Source: Colias croceus (taxonomy: Eukaryota > Arthropoda > Insecta > Lepidoptera > Pieridae). Taken from it: a stretch of DNA of 64,000 nt. The stretch spans positions 816,001 through 880,000 of the forward strand of contig NC_059563.1 in the NCBI RefSeq assembly GCF_905220415.1, read 5' to 3'. The translations under genes were made by a program, and so were the position numbers. Shown piece by piece: positions 24,001-31,321 of the stretch. The notes beneath the pieces were generated by a model. It ran no database searches. It was not told the origin of the DNA and saw only the letters and a program-made list of their open reading frames with translations. The first letter of the stretch is position 1, and each line of letters opens with the position of its first letter.

Positions 24001-26870
24001 TTTATTAAAGTCAGTTCAGGGTTGATATAATCTTTAATATGTGCTACAAAGTCCACGGAGAGAAATGCTTGAAACTCCTCTTTAATAATTTGTCGTATGT
24101 CCTCTTTTGTTAAGCAAGAATGTCCGATATCTGCCTGACTTATGGAAGACGAAGGACTGTCGTCACCGCGGCGAGTGCGTTGCGGGATCCACTGTGTTAG
24201 TGTATCTTTTTTTTCACCTGCAGGGCGTACCGGTGTGTTACTATTATCCCCTTTAGCTTGTTTACTAGTGCAAGAAGGGCAAGTCCATAAAAAGTCCTTG
24301 CGTTTTTTTTTGTGACGAACATTAGCACACAAATTGTGACAAAAAAGCTTGCAAATCGAACACGTAATATAATCCTCGCCATCGATCCGATTCAGACATC
24401 CAAGACAAATTTGCGGCATATTTATAATAAACCAACTTGCAAATGTTTATAATTACGATATTAAGTCAACAAGTTAGTAAACAGATGTTCAAGGTCGCGC
24501 GGTCACTTGTAGTTGCACTGTAGGTACGATATTGTCACAGCGGCCGCGGCGATGTATAATGCCACAAATTGTTTTTCACTAAAATTCACACAGTTTTGTT
24601 TCGCTCATGCAATTCTTCATACACATAAACGTTGAAAACGATTAGGCCAACGATATTAGTAAGTAAACTTTCAACTTTCTCAACTAATCACTTAATTTAT
24701 CAATTTAAAACACGGAGGCTAAAGTAATGCGTAACGCTTAGTCGCAAGCGCGCGAGCACTCAAATAAATAAAGTAAATAAATTAATTAATTAATAAAAAT
24801 AAAGTAAGTAAATTTATAAAACACGAAGATTTTTAAAATTGTAACTAATGAACACAATCAATATTAGATTAATTACTGTAGATAATGGTGTCTAGTTTTA
24901 CTTAAAATATAATAAACATCTACCCTCACTTTAAAAAAATGTAGTATATTTATTATTTACACGAAATATACCTTATAGGGAAGGGAAGATATGGGTTAAA
25001 GAGTTAAATAAATAACATGATTATATTTAAATTATTAATTTTCAACAGTGTATTCAGTAGTGTTAACATGTAAATTGATTTGATTTTTACGAAATCTCAT
25101 AGATGGCGCTGTTACAAAATTAACATTATACGACTTACATTCTTTAAACTATGTTTCTCTTCCCAAGTTACTTAAATGGCATAATTTTTATAGTTTCAAT
25201 CTAGATATTGTCAAACAACATTTATATATGCGTCATTTAATTATTAATTTCCAATAGTTTAATGTGTGTTTGATTTTTATAACACTGGCTATAGATGGCG
25301 CTGTTTCAAATTTGTCTTTATACTGCTAAGATTCATTTAACTGTTTCTCTGCCAAAATTACATAAATGACGTAGTTTTTATAGTGTAAAGGTAGATAATA
25401 GCATGGCTTACTCAAAAACAACATTTAAACATGAGTCTTTAGATTGTACGCTGTCGTAGTACACGGAATATGTAAGAAAAATAAAGGTTCACAGCTCCTC
25501 CCCCGTAGGTGATAGCTTGATAATATGTAGCCTATAGCCTCACCCGACCTGTTAGTAATATTCATGCAAAATTTGAAGTCAATCTATGCAGTACTTTTCG
25601 AGATTAGCCCAGACAAACATACAGACAAACAGACAAACAGACAAACAGACAAACAGACAAAAATTCTAAAAACTATGTTTTTGGCTTCTATATCGATTAT
25701 AGATCACGGCCCAAGTATTCTTTTAAAAAAATATTCAATGTACAGTTTTGACTTTCCTACGATTTTATTATATGTATAGATAGTATAGATACTTAATATT
25801 ATAAAGCTGAAGAGTTTGTTTGTTTGTTTGAACGCGCCAATATCAGGAACTACTGTCCGATTTGAAAAATATTTTCGGTGTTAGATCGCCCATTCATCGA
25901 GGAAGGCTATATTATATCATCAGACCAACAGGAGCGGAGCACTGTGGGTAAAACCGCAGGGCACAGCTAGTACTTAGATAAACTCAAATTAAAATAATAC
26001 TCTTAGTTTTATTTGTTTGATTGAGGTTATTTGTTTCGATATAAGTAAGTATGTTGCAAATTATTATGTACATTAGAACATTAGAATTTTTTTTACGAAA
26101 GCTGCATTATTTTATTTTATTTGGCTCTTACTTGTGCTTATTTTATAAGTTTGTAAGATTTGAATAAATAAATAAATGGATGTTTGTAACTGTTTCACTC
26201 AAAAACCGATGACGAGATTTGTAAGATCTTTGGTACAAAGATAGGTATTATACCGTTACTAGATTTCCGCCCGCGGCTTGGCCCGCGTTTACAAAGGAAA
26301 ACCCGCATAGTACCCGTTCCCGTGGGATTTCCGGGATAAAAACTATCCTATGTGTTATACATCCATACAAACTTTCGCATTTATAATATTAGTAGGATAG
26401 TCTGGATTAACACATTATCCTTTCCCCGGGTAGGTACTATGCGTGTAACCACACGGGCTCTACTTATGTTATATTATCAGGTAGTTGTTGACGTAATGAA
26501 ATGAAAAATTTCTATATAATCGAGCGACAGCAATAATAATTTGTTAAGTTTATTGTGCGTGACAAATTACGTATTTTTGAGAGGAACAAGTTGGTTTGTA
26601 CTCGTTTACTTTTAATCTTTTGTACTCAAAGATATGTAATATGTGTGTGTATGTTTATTACTTTTTACCTAAGGTACCTAAATGTTCAAAAAAGTAAATT
26701 GGTTCTGAAACTAATACCTAAGTTAAGTTTCGGTAAGGTAATGTTTATTTTTTTACTCCAAATGAGCTATAATTACCCATTTAAAACTTACCCCTATATC
26801 CTATACATCAACCCTCTGTTTAAATAAATAAATAGTTTAAATTATATGTACATACCTTGAAAAACGCCAT
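6085..26870 (-). CDS. Cuticular protein with Rebers-Riddiford chitin-binding domain
   Basis: Six exons splice in phase on the minus strand: 26870-26856 (MAFFK), 14121-14001, 12437-12283, 7814-7679, 6777-6685 and 6200-6085 (TGA), giving 211 aa. Residues 1-18 form a signal peptide cut by an intron after the fifth residue, a layout common in insect cuticle genes. Residues about 20-97 are Asn/Pro/Gly/Tyr-rich and end in a His-Gly run. Residues 98-160 are the Rebers-Riddiford domain (YEFGYSVKDAKSGNDYDRRE ... GEYRVVLPDGRTQIVSY ... GYHADVRYEGEA), which binds chitin fibres in extracellular cuticle; it looks RR-2-like. The tail is Gly/Pro/Tyr-rich. Possibly an upstream noncoding exon exists, because TTTTACAG precedes the start by 16 bases. 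Introns hold a LINE, many short elements and two genes on the other strand. Confidence 0.93.
6275..6462 (+). mobile_element. Family B Helitron-like element
   Basis: It starts TCTATACTAATAAAAGC, carries the body 'ggtccgatttgaaaaattct', and ends GGGGCTCAGCTAG followed by T. It lies in the last intron of the cuticular protein gene. Confidence 0.65.
6475..6644 (-). mobile_element. Family F rolling-circle-like element (copy F2)
   Basis: Read on the minus strand it runs from TTTTTGAAGTGAAACTTC-like sequence to AAGAAGTTTCACTTC, then a 7-bp hairpin (GCGTGTG...CACACGC) and a T-run. The inner inverted pair is 13 bp (GAAGTGAAACTTC). Confidence 0.65.
7132..7346 (-). mobile_element. Family A Helitron-like element
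   Basis: In reverse it reads TCCATACTAATATTATAAAT ... hairpin ... GGAAAGCTAG, with a 3' T. It contains a short (ACAG)n tract and lies in a cuticular protein gene intron. Confidence 0.65.
7849..8238 (+). mobile_element. Family C Helitron-like element split by a family A element
   Basis: The left part (to 7963) ends 'agtatataattta' and the right part (from 8195) resumes 'ttaggttttagaaaaagc', which is continuous in other C copies. The 3' end is GGTCGGTAAGCTAG at about 8238. The intervening 231 bp are one family A element. Confidence 0.7.
7964..8194 (-). mobile_element. Family A Helitron-like element nested in family C
   Basis: On the minus strand it runs from TCTACACTAATGTTATAAAG to CTAG and sits exactly between the A and T of the C-family sequence 'aattta^ttagg' with no duplication. 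Its 3' terminus is a perfect 17-bp stem with a 4-base loop (7964-8001), made by an inverted repeat of the CTAGCTTTCCGCTTGCG end. Confidence 0.75.
8239..9160. other. Intron sequence, nothing recognised
   Basis: AT-rich sequence inside the cuticular protein intron and upstream of the first ommochrome-binding-like gene. No conserved element or reading frame is visible. Confidence 0.4.
9164..9222 (+). promoter_or_regulatory. Likely TATA box and 5' UTR exon donor of first ommochrome-binding-like gene
   Basis: TATATAAAA at 9164-9172 is followed about 45 bases later by a strong donor CGG|GTAAGT (GT at 9217-9218). A matching acceptor TTTTCAG lies just before the ATG at 9571. This suggests a short noncoding first exon starting near 9195-9200. 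The start site is inferred from spacing only. Confidence 0.4.
9571..10407 (+). CDS. Ommochrome-binding-protein-like secreted protein (1)
   Basis: A single open frame of 278 aa follows a splice acceptor 2 bases upstream of its ATG. Residues 1-16 (MHLLLLLSSSFLIQAA) are a signal peptide. The mature part is made of repeated beta-propeller-like strands: IDRPYLMTVDYSTNTLYFSY, KTAFINLNTKEFGEVAG, GGSGGIYKYNHLSKKAEF and GLTTDINGNAYVCMMDGVY. One Cys lies near each end of the mature chain (Cys22, Cys276), which may pair. The pattern matches the lepidopteran ommochrome-binding protein, a haemolymph carrier of ommatin pigment; ligand binding here is inferred. The gene lies inside an intron of the cuticular protein gene on the opposite strand, 0.6 kb before a diverged paralogue. 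An AATAAA near 10600 could end the transcript. Confidence 0.85.
   Translation: MHLLLLLSSSFLIQAAVVKEKCDGVTINELYHEKEVLKTDIDRPYLMTVDYSTNTLYFSYSINKDDDVFKTAFINLNTKEFGEVAGVYNGFAQTVDQKNHEVYIGGSGGIYKYNHLSKKAEFVGEADANIWTLYFKDILYYSDFPRQFLYTLIDGTSTRFKDLEDTKVDHFIIDNEDILFYTNATGLYGQKKGTKDAVLYKETQIDGVRGLTTDINGNAYVCMMDGVYKVNKEVVSLDKVLAVDDAFGLAFDNENHMIYSDATSLVRLKPNKNNNCSD
11001..11855 (+). CDS. Ommochrome-binding-protein-like secreted protein (2)
   Basis: The open frame begins at 10935, but the ATG at 11001 gives a clean signal peptide (MYLIISLVTILSVEA) and a 284-aa protein, so it is preferred; starting at 10935 would add 22 residues ahead of the signal. The mature part keeps the layout of its neighbour: DPKELAYDSSTRNLYFMY, GRAYINVITKNAKKING, DVYFGSDNGLYKYDP and SIIFGDYGDIFYATDDNIY. 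The two proteins are clearly related but well diverged, as expected of an older tandem duplication. The N- and C-terminal Cys of copy 1 are not kept in the same places; Cys here lie mid-chain (MCGVFC, EIDC). Binding specificity may therefore differ. Confidence 0.8.
   Translation: MYLIISLVTILSVEAKVTVYLTDSPIQKIGGRLYKQELLSDQFKDPKELAYDSSTRNLYFMYMDDVLQNSGRAYINVITKNAKKINGITKNKATAVDQDTGDVYFGSDNGLYKYDPVSNVATNIGLYNMNIFKIVIRNNAMYIIDANNHMIYKIFNLGTRAVKVGNMKTVMEFDVDFKRNIHFVTMCGVFCAVDGVEVVKNKDLNVVYHFLSDEMKTFGVTDNGLFEIDCRNGTANKVANLSFFPRSIIFGDYGDIFYATDDNIYRLIPINSYFVYNVKRNSVE
11935..11940 (+). terminator. Polyadenylation signal, second ommochrome-binding-like gene
   Basis: AATAAA about 80 bases after the stop codon. 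Confidence 0.55.
12561..12757 (+). mobile_element. Family B Helitron-like element
   Basis: It begins TCTATACTAATATTATAAAG after an A and ends GGAACAGCTAG before a T. The body includes 'actggtccgatttgaaaaat' and 'agaccaacaggagcgg'. A near-complete reference copy in the first intron stretch. Confidence 0.7.
13085..13267 (+). mobile_element. Family C Helitron-like element
   Basis: TCACTAAATAGTATAAAAC at the 5' end after A; GGGCGGTAAGCTAG before T at the 3' end. The intact 'atataatttattagg' tract here is the empty-site reference for the insertion at 7964-8194. Confidence 0.7.
13391..13602 (-). mobile_element. Family G rolling-circle-like element (copy G1)
   Basis: On the minus strand it starts AAGCTATTGCATAGCTTC and ends with the inverted ATGC...CAATAGCTTT, then a hairpin region, ACACATCG and a T-run. 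A (GAAA)n microsatellite (about 13441-13468) interrupts the 3' subterminal repeat. Related copies are at 30199 and 57573. Confidence 0.6.
13820..13994 (-). mobile_element. Family F rolling-circle-like element (copy F3)
   Basis: On the minus strand it runs from AAAGTGAAACTTTTATTACA to AAAAGTTTCACTTTTACC, then hairpin GTGGTTT/AAACCAC and a T-run. It is almost identical to the copy at 43880. Its 5' end is about 6 bases from the donor of cuticular protein exon 2 (exon end 14001). Confidence 0.65.
14197..14448. mobile_element. PIF/Harbinger-type MITE
   Basis: The 252-bp element has perfect terminal inverted repeats beginning GGGTCAACTCACACCAAAAG (28 bp or more) and a TAA duplication (14194-14196, 14449-14451). 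GGG ends and a 3-bp TWA target fit PIF/Harbinger. It is GC-rich inside and has no transposase; the open frame across it is spurious. Confidence 0.85.
14783..14955 (+). mobile_element. Family D Helitron-like element
   Basis: TCATCTATAATATAAAAATG at the 5' end; CCGGGGCGGACCGCTAG before T at the 3' end. Contains 'aacggctgaaccgatttcgt'. Confidence 0.65.
15370..15520 (-). pseudogene. LINE remnant, C-terminal end of reverse transcriptase ORF
   Basis: Read on the minus strand the segment encodes MWNSLPPAVFPRSYDLENF followed by a Lys-rich end and ASN-rich tail. 'WN.LP..VFP.SYD...FK' is the typical end of Jockey/CR1-like ORF2 proteins in insects. Only this short piece remains. Confidence 0.7.
15728..15925 (-). 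mobile_element. Family A Helitron-like element, truncated
   Basis: It carries the reverse hairpin end ('gcttccgtccgcggttttgc') and the 'aaatttcattgtaatcga' body but lacks its 5' end. Confidence 0.5.
15926..18112. other. Intron block with GC-rich repeat remnants and hairpins
   Basis: No exon is recognised. A degenerate repeat end 'ctagctgttgcccgcgacta' lies at about 16229. Two perfect 11-bp stem-loops occur at 16571-16599 (GTACCACAAAC, 7-base loop) and 17818-17846 (CCCACGGCCTC, 7-base loop). The sequence 17580-17960 is far more GC-rich than its surroundings and repeats 'ctgccgtgagggcc' twice, so it is probably an old transposon fragment. I could not name the family. Confidence 0.4.
18113..18333 (-). 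mobile_element. Family F rolling-circle-like element (copy F4)
   Basis: On the minus strand it ends AAGTTTTCACTTCTGCCG, then hairpin GCACTC/GAGTGC and ACCCGTC plus a T-run. The hairpin and tail are almost the same as those of family G, although the subterminal repeat is that of family F. This makes it the bridge between the two families. Confidence 0.6.
19158..19505 (-). CDS. Unrecognised 115-aa open frame in cuticular protein intron
   Basis: The frame starts MTEVNVQRPMVQSL and holds a Gly-rich stretch (SISGNFGGYFSGRRGG) and a Cys cluster (KKCYCQMKRKFCTHNC). An AATAAA lies 125 bases downstream. Upstream, related-looking acidic codons (DSGSEDYVEISNHPLR) run into a stop just before the ATG, which suggests a decayed longer gene or transposon ORF rather than an intact gene. 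I recognise no family. Confidence 0.25.
   Translation of the reverse strand: MTEVNVQRPMVQSLININNSVNHNGSIIGSISGNFGGYFSGRRGGAASHISNYYVLVPKKCYCQMKRKFCTHNCTSHVFILTLRLSDYNIYRYGYRGTDRTGIRVHDIQFIIQDC
19970..20142 (+). mobile_element. Family C Helitron-like element
   Basis: The C body ('ctacgcaacggattttgatg') ends GGGCGGTAAGCTAG at 20142. The 5' end is eroded. The LINE at 20148 begins immediately after it. Confidence 0.6.
20400..23216 (-). CDS. LINE ORF2: endonuclease and reverse transcriptase
   Basis: From the first ATG the frame is 938 aa, but the endonuclease fold starts earlier: the same open frame encodes NCFYQNCRGLNTKTNEF just upstream, without an ATG before the next stop (near 23336). The APE-type endonuclease shows FITETWLQD and VVVGDFNLPSLHW; the reverse transcriptase shows DFSKAFDKVNH, SGVPQGSHLGPLLF and the catalytic YADD at about residue 661. 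The C-terminal part has the usual SLDNRRKLLDMAFLHKIL block. It nicks target DNA and copies element RNA. How translation starts is open. Confidence 0.92.
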   Translation of the reverse strand: MLHNFDVIFITETWLQDNVMDKELFDNRYIVYRRDRDISKPLSKKTGGGVMIAVNKDLFSYQICNNINTGVEDMWVIVRFKDGKEFIDLCICIVYIPPPVSAHTLEHFTESASIFLSKYMYTVVVGDFNLPSLHWVPNADNVCSVLDTSSCSVRDIMSQFMAFNNLSQYNRVLNNKSNLLDLVLASHIDVLVDKSDISLSVLDVYHPALKFELTLNFEKCLVTQRKSKLNFFKADYVNINKDLGDINWDEIFKNCTDVNDMVTSFYNCLRNIIHKNVPLTKAVPAKYPLWFTHNLIKRLKEKHKLRLRYKKYRNPMDKLTLDLLIKRCDKLLHVCYNNYCFKIEESIASNPKFFWSYLNNKRESKNAIPSYMIFEDKVCNNFDDICNSFAEYFSSNYSLPRAVQNTNENLIINSIKSTTTPAISFNQIEINQLMVSNKLKSLDINKGPGPDGIPPIFIKECYKMLTPPLVTIFNESLRTGLFPDYWKEAKIVPIFKDSFRSNIKNYRPISILSIFPKIFESIVYPFISNHLKSIISCSQHGFISNRSTSSNLISFVENIIGYVDNRVQVDVIYTDFSKAFDKVNHEMLLLKLNENGVTGSLLNWFRSYLSFRKSYVVVNGYQSKCFDVMSGVPQGSHLGPLLFLVFVNDIINCFQNTTPYLYADDLKIMRPVASTYDQFLIQEDLNRLFNWCQENDMSLNIQKCYHISFTRNKNLIPVTYVIDNKSLAQVDSIRDLGVIIDKKLTFYPHIDAILTKVSKLIGFIIRNTKQFKNYRTKIILYLCLCRNIVEYCSQVWSPFYDVHRNRVERIQKRFLSLLSYHHNLQLSSYSERLKFFKLCSLDNRRKLLDMAFLHKILNGKVDCPELLNHINISVPCRQKRPSSYKLFFLPSCKTNTKYNSPITRTLRHYNSLLNLVDIDIFSDKWPVMKNKIIKLFLS
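23343..24419 (-). CDS. LINE ORF1 protein with PHD-type zinc finger
   Basis: The 358-aa frame begins at the ATG with a Cys4-His-Cys3 finger: C5, C8, C20, C23, H28, C31, C47, C50, as in PHD fingers found in ORF1 of several insect LINEs. Residues about 145-205 are Glu/Lys/Leu-rich with heptad-like spacing, a likely coiled coil for trimer formation, followed by a basic C-terminal domain with an RRM-like pattern (LCTRTAKINTTSPRPRSIVI). ORF1 proteins bind element RNA. The frame stops at 23343, 127 bases before the first ORF2 ATG. Confidence 0.85.
   Translation of the reverse strand: MPQICLGCLNRIDGEDYITCSICKLFCHNLCANVRHKKKRKDFLWTCPSCTSKQAKGDNSNTPVRPAGEKKDTLTQWIPQRTRRGDDSPSSSISQADIGHSCLTKEDIRQIIKEEFQAFLSVDFVAHIKDYINPELTLIKTEINAFRDSLEFINSQYESVKKEVEIKFSEISFFQKELDAIKLENKDLINRLCQMEQQVRASNIELQCVPEHRSENLKTLTLQLAKTVSFDLHENDIQLCTRTAKINTTSPRPRSIVIKLRSPVVRDGILAAAIRYNKANPTNKLNSSHLGIAGEKKNVFISEHLSPRNKELHRAARLKKKEVGYKFVWIRDGRIFMRKSEDTDAIHIKDYDTLNKIK
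25020..25415. repeat. Imperfect tandem duplication, about 190 bp per unit
   Basis: Two units share 'aattattaattt', 'tgatttttac/t', 'atagatggcgctgtt', 'ctgtttctctncc', 'aaatgncgtaatttttatag' in the same order (first from about 25030, second from about 25240). Each has one AGATGGCGC (25101-25109 and 25293-25301). Confidence 0.6.
25615..25660 (+). repeat. Microsatellite (ACAGACAA)n
   Basis: About five copies of an 8-base unit, at the end of a dispersed repeat that starts near 25480 ('ctcctcccccgtaggtgata'). Confidence 0.8.
25786..25970 (+). mobile_element. Family B Helitron-like element
   Basis: The 5' end is mutated (GATACTTAATATTATAAAG); the 3' end GGGCACAGCTAG before T is kept. Confidence 0.6.
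26259..26397 (-). mobile_element. Family A Helitron-like element with internal deletion
   Basis: Both ends are present (TCCTACTAATATTATAAATG and GGAAATCTAG on the minus strand), but about 80 bp of the body are missing. Confidence 0.65.
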
Positions 26871-27093
26871 TTGTAGTTTTCCAAATCTGTAAAACAAATT
26901 CGTGCTTTAGTCTTGAGCTTTTTCAAAACATATTATTTGAATTAAATTATTTACGATTAAAATACTAATTATTAATAATAACCACTATGAAACTGCAATT
27001 TTCTTACGCTCAATTTACTTTAGTTTGATTTTAAATATCAAATAAATCGTGGTTATAATTCGTTAAATATTCAAAATCTGTTTCTTATGGACT

Positions 27094-27316
27094 TCTATAC
27101 TAATATTATAAAGAGGAAAGGTTTGTAATTATGTATGTATGTATGTATGGTTTTCACGCATAAACTACTGCACCGATTTCAAAAATTATTTCACCATTAG
27201 AAAGCTGCATCTTCACTGAGCAACATAGGCTAGGTTTTATCCAGGAAATCCCTCGGGATCGGGAACTATGCGGGTTTTTCTTTGAAAACGCGGGCGAAGC
27301 CGCAGCCGGAAAGCTA
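27094..27316 (+). mobile_element. Family A Helitron-like element
   Basis: TCTATACTAATATTATAAAG at the 5' end, GCCGGAAAGCTAG before T at the 3' end. It lies upstream of the cuticular protein start, in its putative promoter or 5' UTR intron. Confidence 0.65.
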
Positions 27317-29183
27317 GTAACTATATATTTCTCGGAGTGGAAATAGAAATGTTAATTTCTATATTTCTATGAAGAATTTGCTAACACGTAAGAAAACGAA
27401 GAAAAGTCGCGGGACACAGTTTTCATTGTTATAATCTTTATGTTAATTATTGTTAACTCTGTTAGTATGTTGACTATGTGACATAACGTATTAGAACTAT
27501 TGTTTTAGACCTATGTTTTAGTTTGTATGTAAGTATTGTCGTTGATTGTTGAATTCAATCTGCCTGTTTAAAGTGGTTTTAATTTTAAGAAGTCGGTTAC
27601 GTAATATTATTATAAACATACAGGTGAAGCTAATAAAAGCGTATTGAAAAGGAAGTAAATTTCTGTGCATGTTTCCCTGTTTATAGTATATAATAACCAT
27701 TTATTTTCATCCACAACCATATTTTAGATACAAGACAATAATTTTTACATCATTAAGTATGTGTTCGATATGCAACTACGATGATTTTGAAGGAATTTTC
27801 AGCAGGATGTACCTACCTTGATTTTTTCAGATTGTTCAGGTAAATACACACTACCATATAGATATTTGTTAGTCAATTGACTTAATTCTATCGATACATC
27901 ATTGAACATAATATTATCTCCAAATCCTATTTTAGAACTACACTTTTATCACCTGTGGTTTTACGTAATAATTATTTAGTTATCCTTGGTAAAATAAACA
28001 ATATGTGAAAGCATTTCACTCCATTGGATAGTCATGTAACCTTATTTAGAACTATAATATTACAAAAACTAGGCTAATTAGAGACAGGGGTTATCTTGTT
28101 AATCAGAAAGACATGTGTAGCCTTTGTACGGGGAAAGTCAGATTGAAATCATATATTATGCTTTCATATGGGAACCCATTAATTATTCAAAATATTGGGT
28201 AAAAACTACAGAATTACAGATATATTATGTTAATAAAAAAATACTCTTAAATTTGATCTAACTAAACATCCTTTGTTAGCTTATGAAAATTTTTAATACA
28301 TACATAAAAATAAATATTAGTCTTGTTTTACCTACTTTTTTTCAAATTTAAAAGAATCCTTACTAAGAAATCAAAATAATTGCAAAATTTTAATATTTTT
28401 CACTCTATTATTCTATTCGATGTGTAAAATATGGAATTTTTAAATTTTTACAAGAGCACACTCTACATAAATTAATTTACTCTAGTTAAATTATTTAAGT
28501 ATTATGATCCTCTTCATTTACTGTAACTAATAATCATAAAAATTACTAACCTCAAAAAAATCACTGAAAACTTTTCGCGCCAATACCTATGTAATTTTCG
28601 CGGCAAATTCGGATACGCACAGCGGCAACGCTCTAGTTCAAACACACACTGTGATACAGTTTCGCGAAATGATAGTTTTATAGTTTTTATGAAGCGTGGG
28701 GCTCATCGTATTATGATATAGTTTATTAGCGTACGTGCAATATGATTTTCGACTAATGAGATTTACAACATGCATTATGTATGCAGATCTGTGCTAATAA
28801 AACATTTGCGGCCAAGTGCAAGTCGTGATCTCGCAATGTACAGATAATAAAACGTTTCATGTAATTTATCGTTGGAAATTAGATATTTTTAGATACTTTA
28901 AGAATTTCATCCCTACAAGAGGATATCCTTATCCGACAATGACGACATAACAGATTAAAAAGTTAAGATACAGGAATAAGCAATTGTTTATTTCCGTTTA
29001 ACGCATTCCTGAAAGTTAACAATAGACAGTGGGTAGGTAACCTAGCGTTATTTTTTTAATGCAAACTTTTTTTCCGAAAGTCATAATAAGTATATCAAAT
29101 ACATACAGAGAACAGAATTCAGATCTAATGTTTTGTTAATATTCACATTGGTACCTATTCTTAAAATATTATAATCTATAACT
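27317..29183. other. Spacer upstream of cuticular protein gene
   Basis: No gene or intact element is recognised. A dispersed repeat fragment shared with about 5030-5125 lies near 27560-27650. The region around 28570-28680 is locally less AT-rich and could hold a promoter or a first noncoding exon of the cuticular gene, but no TATA-Inr pair stands out. Confidence 0.35.
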
Positions 29184-29393
29184 ATAGATACTTAATATTA
29201 TAAAGCCGAAGAGTTTGTTGTTTGTTCGTTTGTTTGAACGCGCTAATCTCGGGAACTACTTGTCCGATTTGAAAAATTCTTTCGGTGTTAGATAGCCGAT
29301 TTATCGAGGAAGGCTATATGTAGGTATATCATCACGCTGCGCTAAAACCAACAGGAGCGGAGCACTGCGGGAAAAACCGCGGAGCACAGCTAG
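29184..29393 (+). mobile_element. Family B Helitron-like element
   Basis: GATACTTAATATTATAAAG start (TC lost, as in the copy at 25786) and GGAGCACAGCTAG end before T. The shared mutated start suggests a B sub-lineage. Confidence 0.6.
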
Positions 29394-29552
29394 TAGGTAC
29401 TAAACATAACCGTATATTATGGAATTCTTGTAAATTATTCTTGAGAGGTAAACAACTGTCGAGCATAAAACAAACAAATATGGATGTTTTGTAGCTCTTT
29501 TATTGCCATTTAACTGGTGTAGTGATGCCTATCTATACTCTATACCTACATA

Positions 29553-29661
29553 TAATAAATCTGTAGAAGGGTCAATTCTGTACATTGAAAATATTGAAAA
29601 AATAAATAGCAGGGGGTGTTACTGGATCGATACTTAACCCAAATATGTGATTAAAAAATTT

Positions 29662-29722
<61 letters not shown>

Positions 29723-29726
29723 AGTG
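29553..29726 (+). mobile_element. Family E element, 3'-truncated, with expanded (CTGT)n
   Basis: It matches the E copies at 46593 from 'ataataaatctgtagaaggg' to the TCTG repeat, then stops. The repeat is about 14 units here (29666-29722) against three to five in the other copies. Confidence 0.65.
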
Positions 29727-30198
29727 TACTAAGCGTCCGTACTGAGTTTAAGAAATCCATTTTACATCGGCACATCGGCAAATCAATCAACATTAGTTGC
29801 TTGGTTCGTTAGCGTATGATTAATAATTTTTCTAATTTTATACTGCTATTTTCTGTTATCCTTAAGTATATAAATATTTAAATTATTTATTAATAAATCA
29901 TATTATTATTATTTCTTTTAAAGCTAAAGCTCAAGCTAAATTCCAAATATTTTTAAGATTTAAGTAGTTAGGTAGATGTTTTTTAAAAACCCATTCATCC
30001 GTGACTGCAATAATTCTCACTTCAATTAACTTCCCACTGTTTTCCTCGATCCTCGTTATGATTCATAGTAACAACTAACATCACGTTGAGGTCAATGTTT
30101 TCTGAATTTGTTGATAGCAATCTGTTATTATAAGTGTGGCCATGTAGTTATACTTTATAACGACTTTCCCATAAGTAGTTTCTTAGGGTATAATAATT

Positions 30199-30394
30199 TA
30201 GCTATTGCATAGCTTCTATCGCGGGCCTTGAGCGAGGGGACCGAATCCAGAAATTCCGTAACGAAAAAACCACACGCTCCCCACTCCTACGGGTGGAGGC
30301 CGGAGATGTGGCTTGAAGGCATAGCTGATAGCATGCTGATAGCATGCAATAGTTTTACCGCGGCAGTCCCCGAGTGCCACACGTCGTTTTTTAT
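30199..30394 (+). mobile_element. Family G rolling-circle-like element (copy G2)
   Basis: It begins TAGCTATTGCATAGCTTC and its inverted end is GCATGCAATAG. After this come ACCGC, hairpin GGCAGTC/GAGTGCC (one mismatch), ACACGTCG and TTTTTT. The open frames across it are on both strands and are not genes. Confidence 0.6.
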
Positions 30395-30407
30395 TTTGTT
30401 CCATACT

Positions 30408-30575
30408 TTGCTCGGCTCCGTTCCTGTTTGTCTTAGCGTGATGATATATAGCCTATAGTCTTCCTCGATGAAATGGGCTATCCAACACCGACCGACCGAT
30501 TTGAAAGATTTTTTCAAATCGGACCAGTAGTTCCCGAGATTATAGCATTCAATCAAACAAACAAACTAGCTAGTC
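30408..30575 (-). mobile_element. Family B Helitron-like element, truncated
   Basis: Reverse B body ('tcctcgatgaaatgggctat', 'tcggaccagtagttcccgag') directly after copy G2; both ends are damaged. Confidence 0.5.
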
Positions 30576-31069
30576 AAAAAATTATTATAATATTTTATTC
30601 AATAATTCAAATTTTAAGTATTTATTACAATTACAATAATGTGTACCTATTATAATAGAACGTAAATAGATAAAATTTATGGACACACAGTGCTATCTTA
30701 TGGCACTAGCGGGATGTCGATCCTTTGATATATTTATCTGATCCACTTTTTTAATATTCTGACAAGAAGCAAAACATTAACATGTCGTTATGAGCATTTT
30801 ATTGTTTTCCGAGTTAAGTGTCACGAATGCAAATAAGGAAGGCGTAAAAAAACGCGTCACATTATATTGTATGACGTCATCATCCCATTTTTTCCCACTG
30901 CAAGGACACAATATATATTTTCTTATCAATGCAACTGCAGAAACAGGCTTTCTATACTTATGCAGCGCTGGCGCAGCAATGGCGCAGCAGTTGCACAACT
31001 GCGAACTGCGGTGTGCAAGTGTTTTCTTCAGGAATTAAGATAATAGGGATTTTTAGGTTAATTCTTCTT

Positions 31070-31245
31070 TTATAAAACCGAACTGCGAGGGACTGGAACG
31101 CCTTACCCGCCTTTCTTTCCCGAAACCTATAATCCGGATCTGTTCAAGGTAAAAGTGAATGAGCACTTTCTAGGCAGGCATGCCCATCCATAGACTGCAT
31201 CACTACTAATACCATCAGGTAGAATGCTGTCAAATGCCTGGCTAT
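31070..31245 (+). pseudogene. LINE remnant, ORF2 C-terminal end
   Basis: Translation gives RDWNALPA and, after a frameshift, FPETYNPDLFKVKVNEHFLG then RHAHP and a stop. This is the usual end of a Jockey-like ORF2. It differs from the other LINE tails in the window. Confidence 0.65.
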
Positions 31246-31321
31246 CTCAAATTATTTTTTCTGATAGTTACTTTCAAGAAATAATCAAACAGAATCTCCT
31301 CCACACGGAACTATAGCAGCA

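Larger units (their letters stand above)
20148..24771 (-). mobile_element. Non-LTR retrotransposon (Jockey/CR1-like), near full length
   Basis: The element carries ORF1 and ORF2 with no internal stop and ends in an A-rich tail (T-rich on the plus strand, 20148-20180). AGTAAAT at 20141-20147 and 24772-24778 is a candidate target duplication, but the area is AT-rich so this is tentative. A 5' UTR of about 350 bp precedes ORF1. It lies in the first intron of the cuticular protein gene, in the same orientation. Intact frames suggest recent activity. Confidence 0.85.

Noticed and set aside
29666..29722. Regular repeat that might suggest a CRISPR-like array
   Set aside because: It is a simple (CTGT)n microsatellite without spacers, inside a truncated family E element.
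30216..30556. Overlapping open frames on both strands
   Set aside because: They follow copy G2 and a family B fragment; the same sequence recurs elsewhere as repeats.
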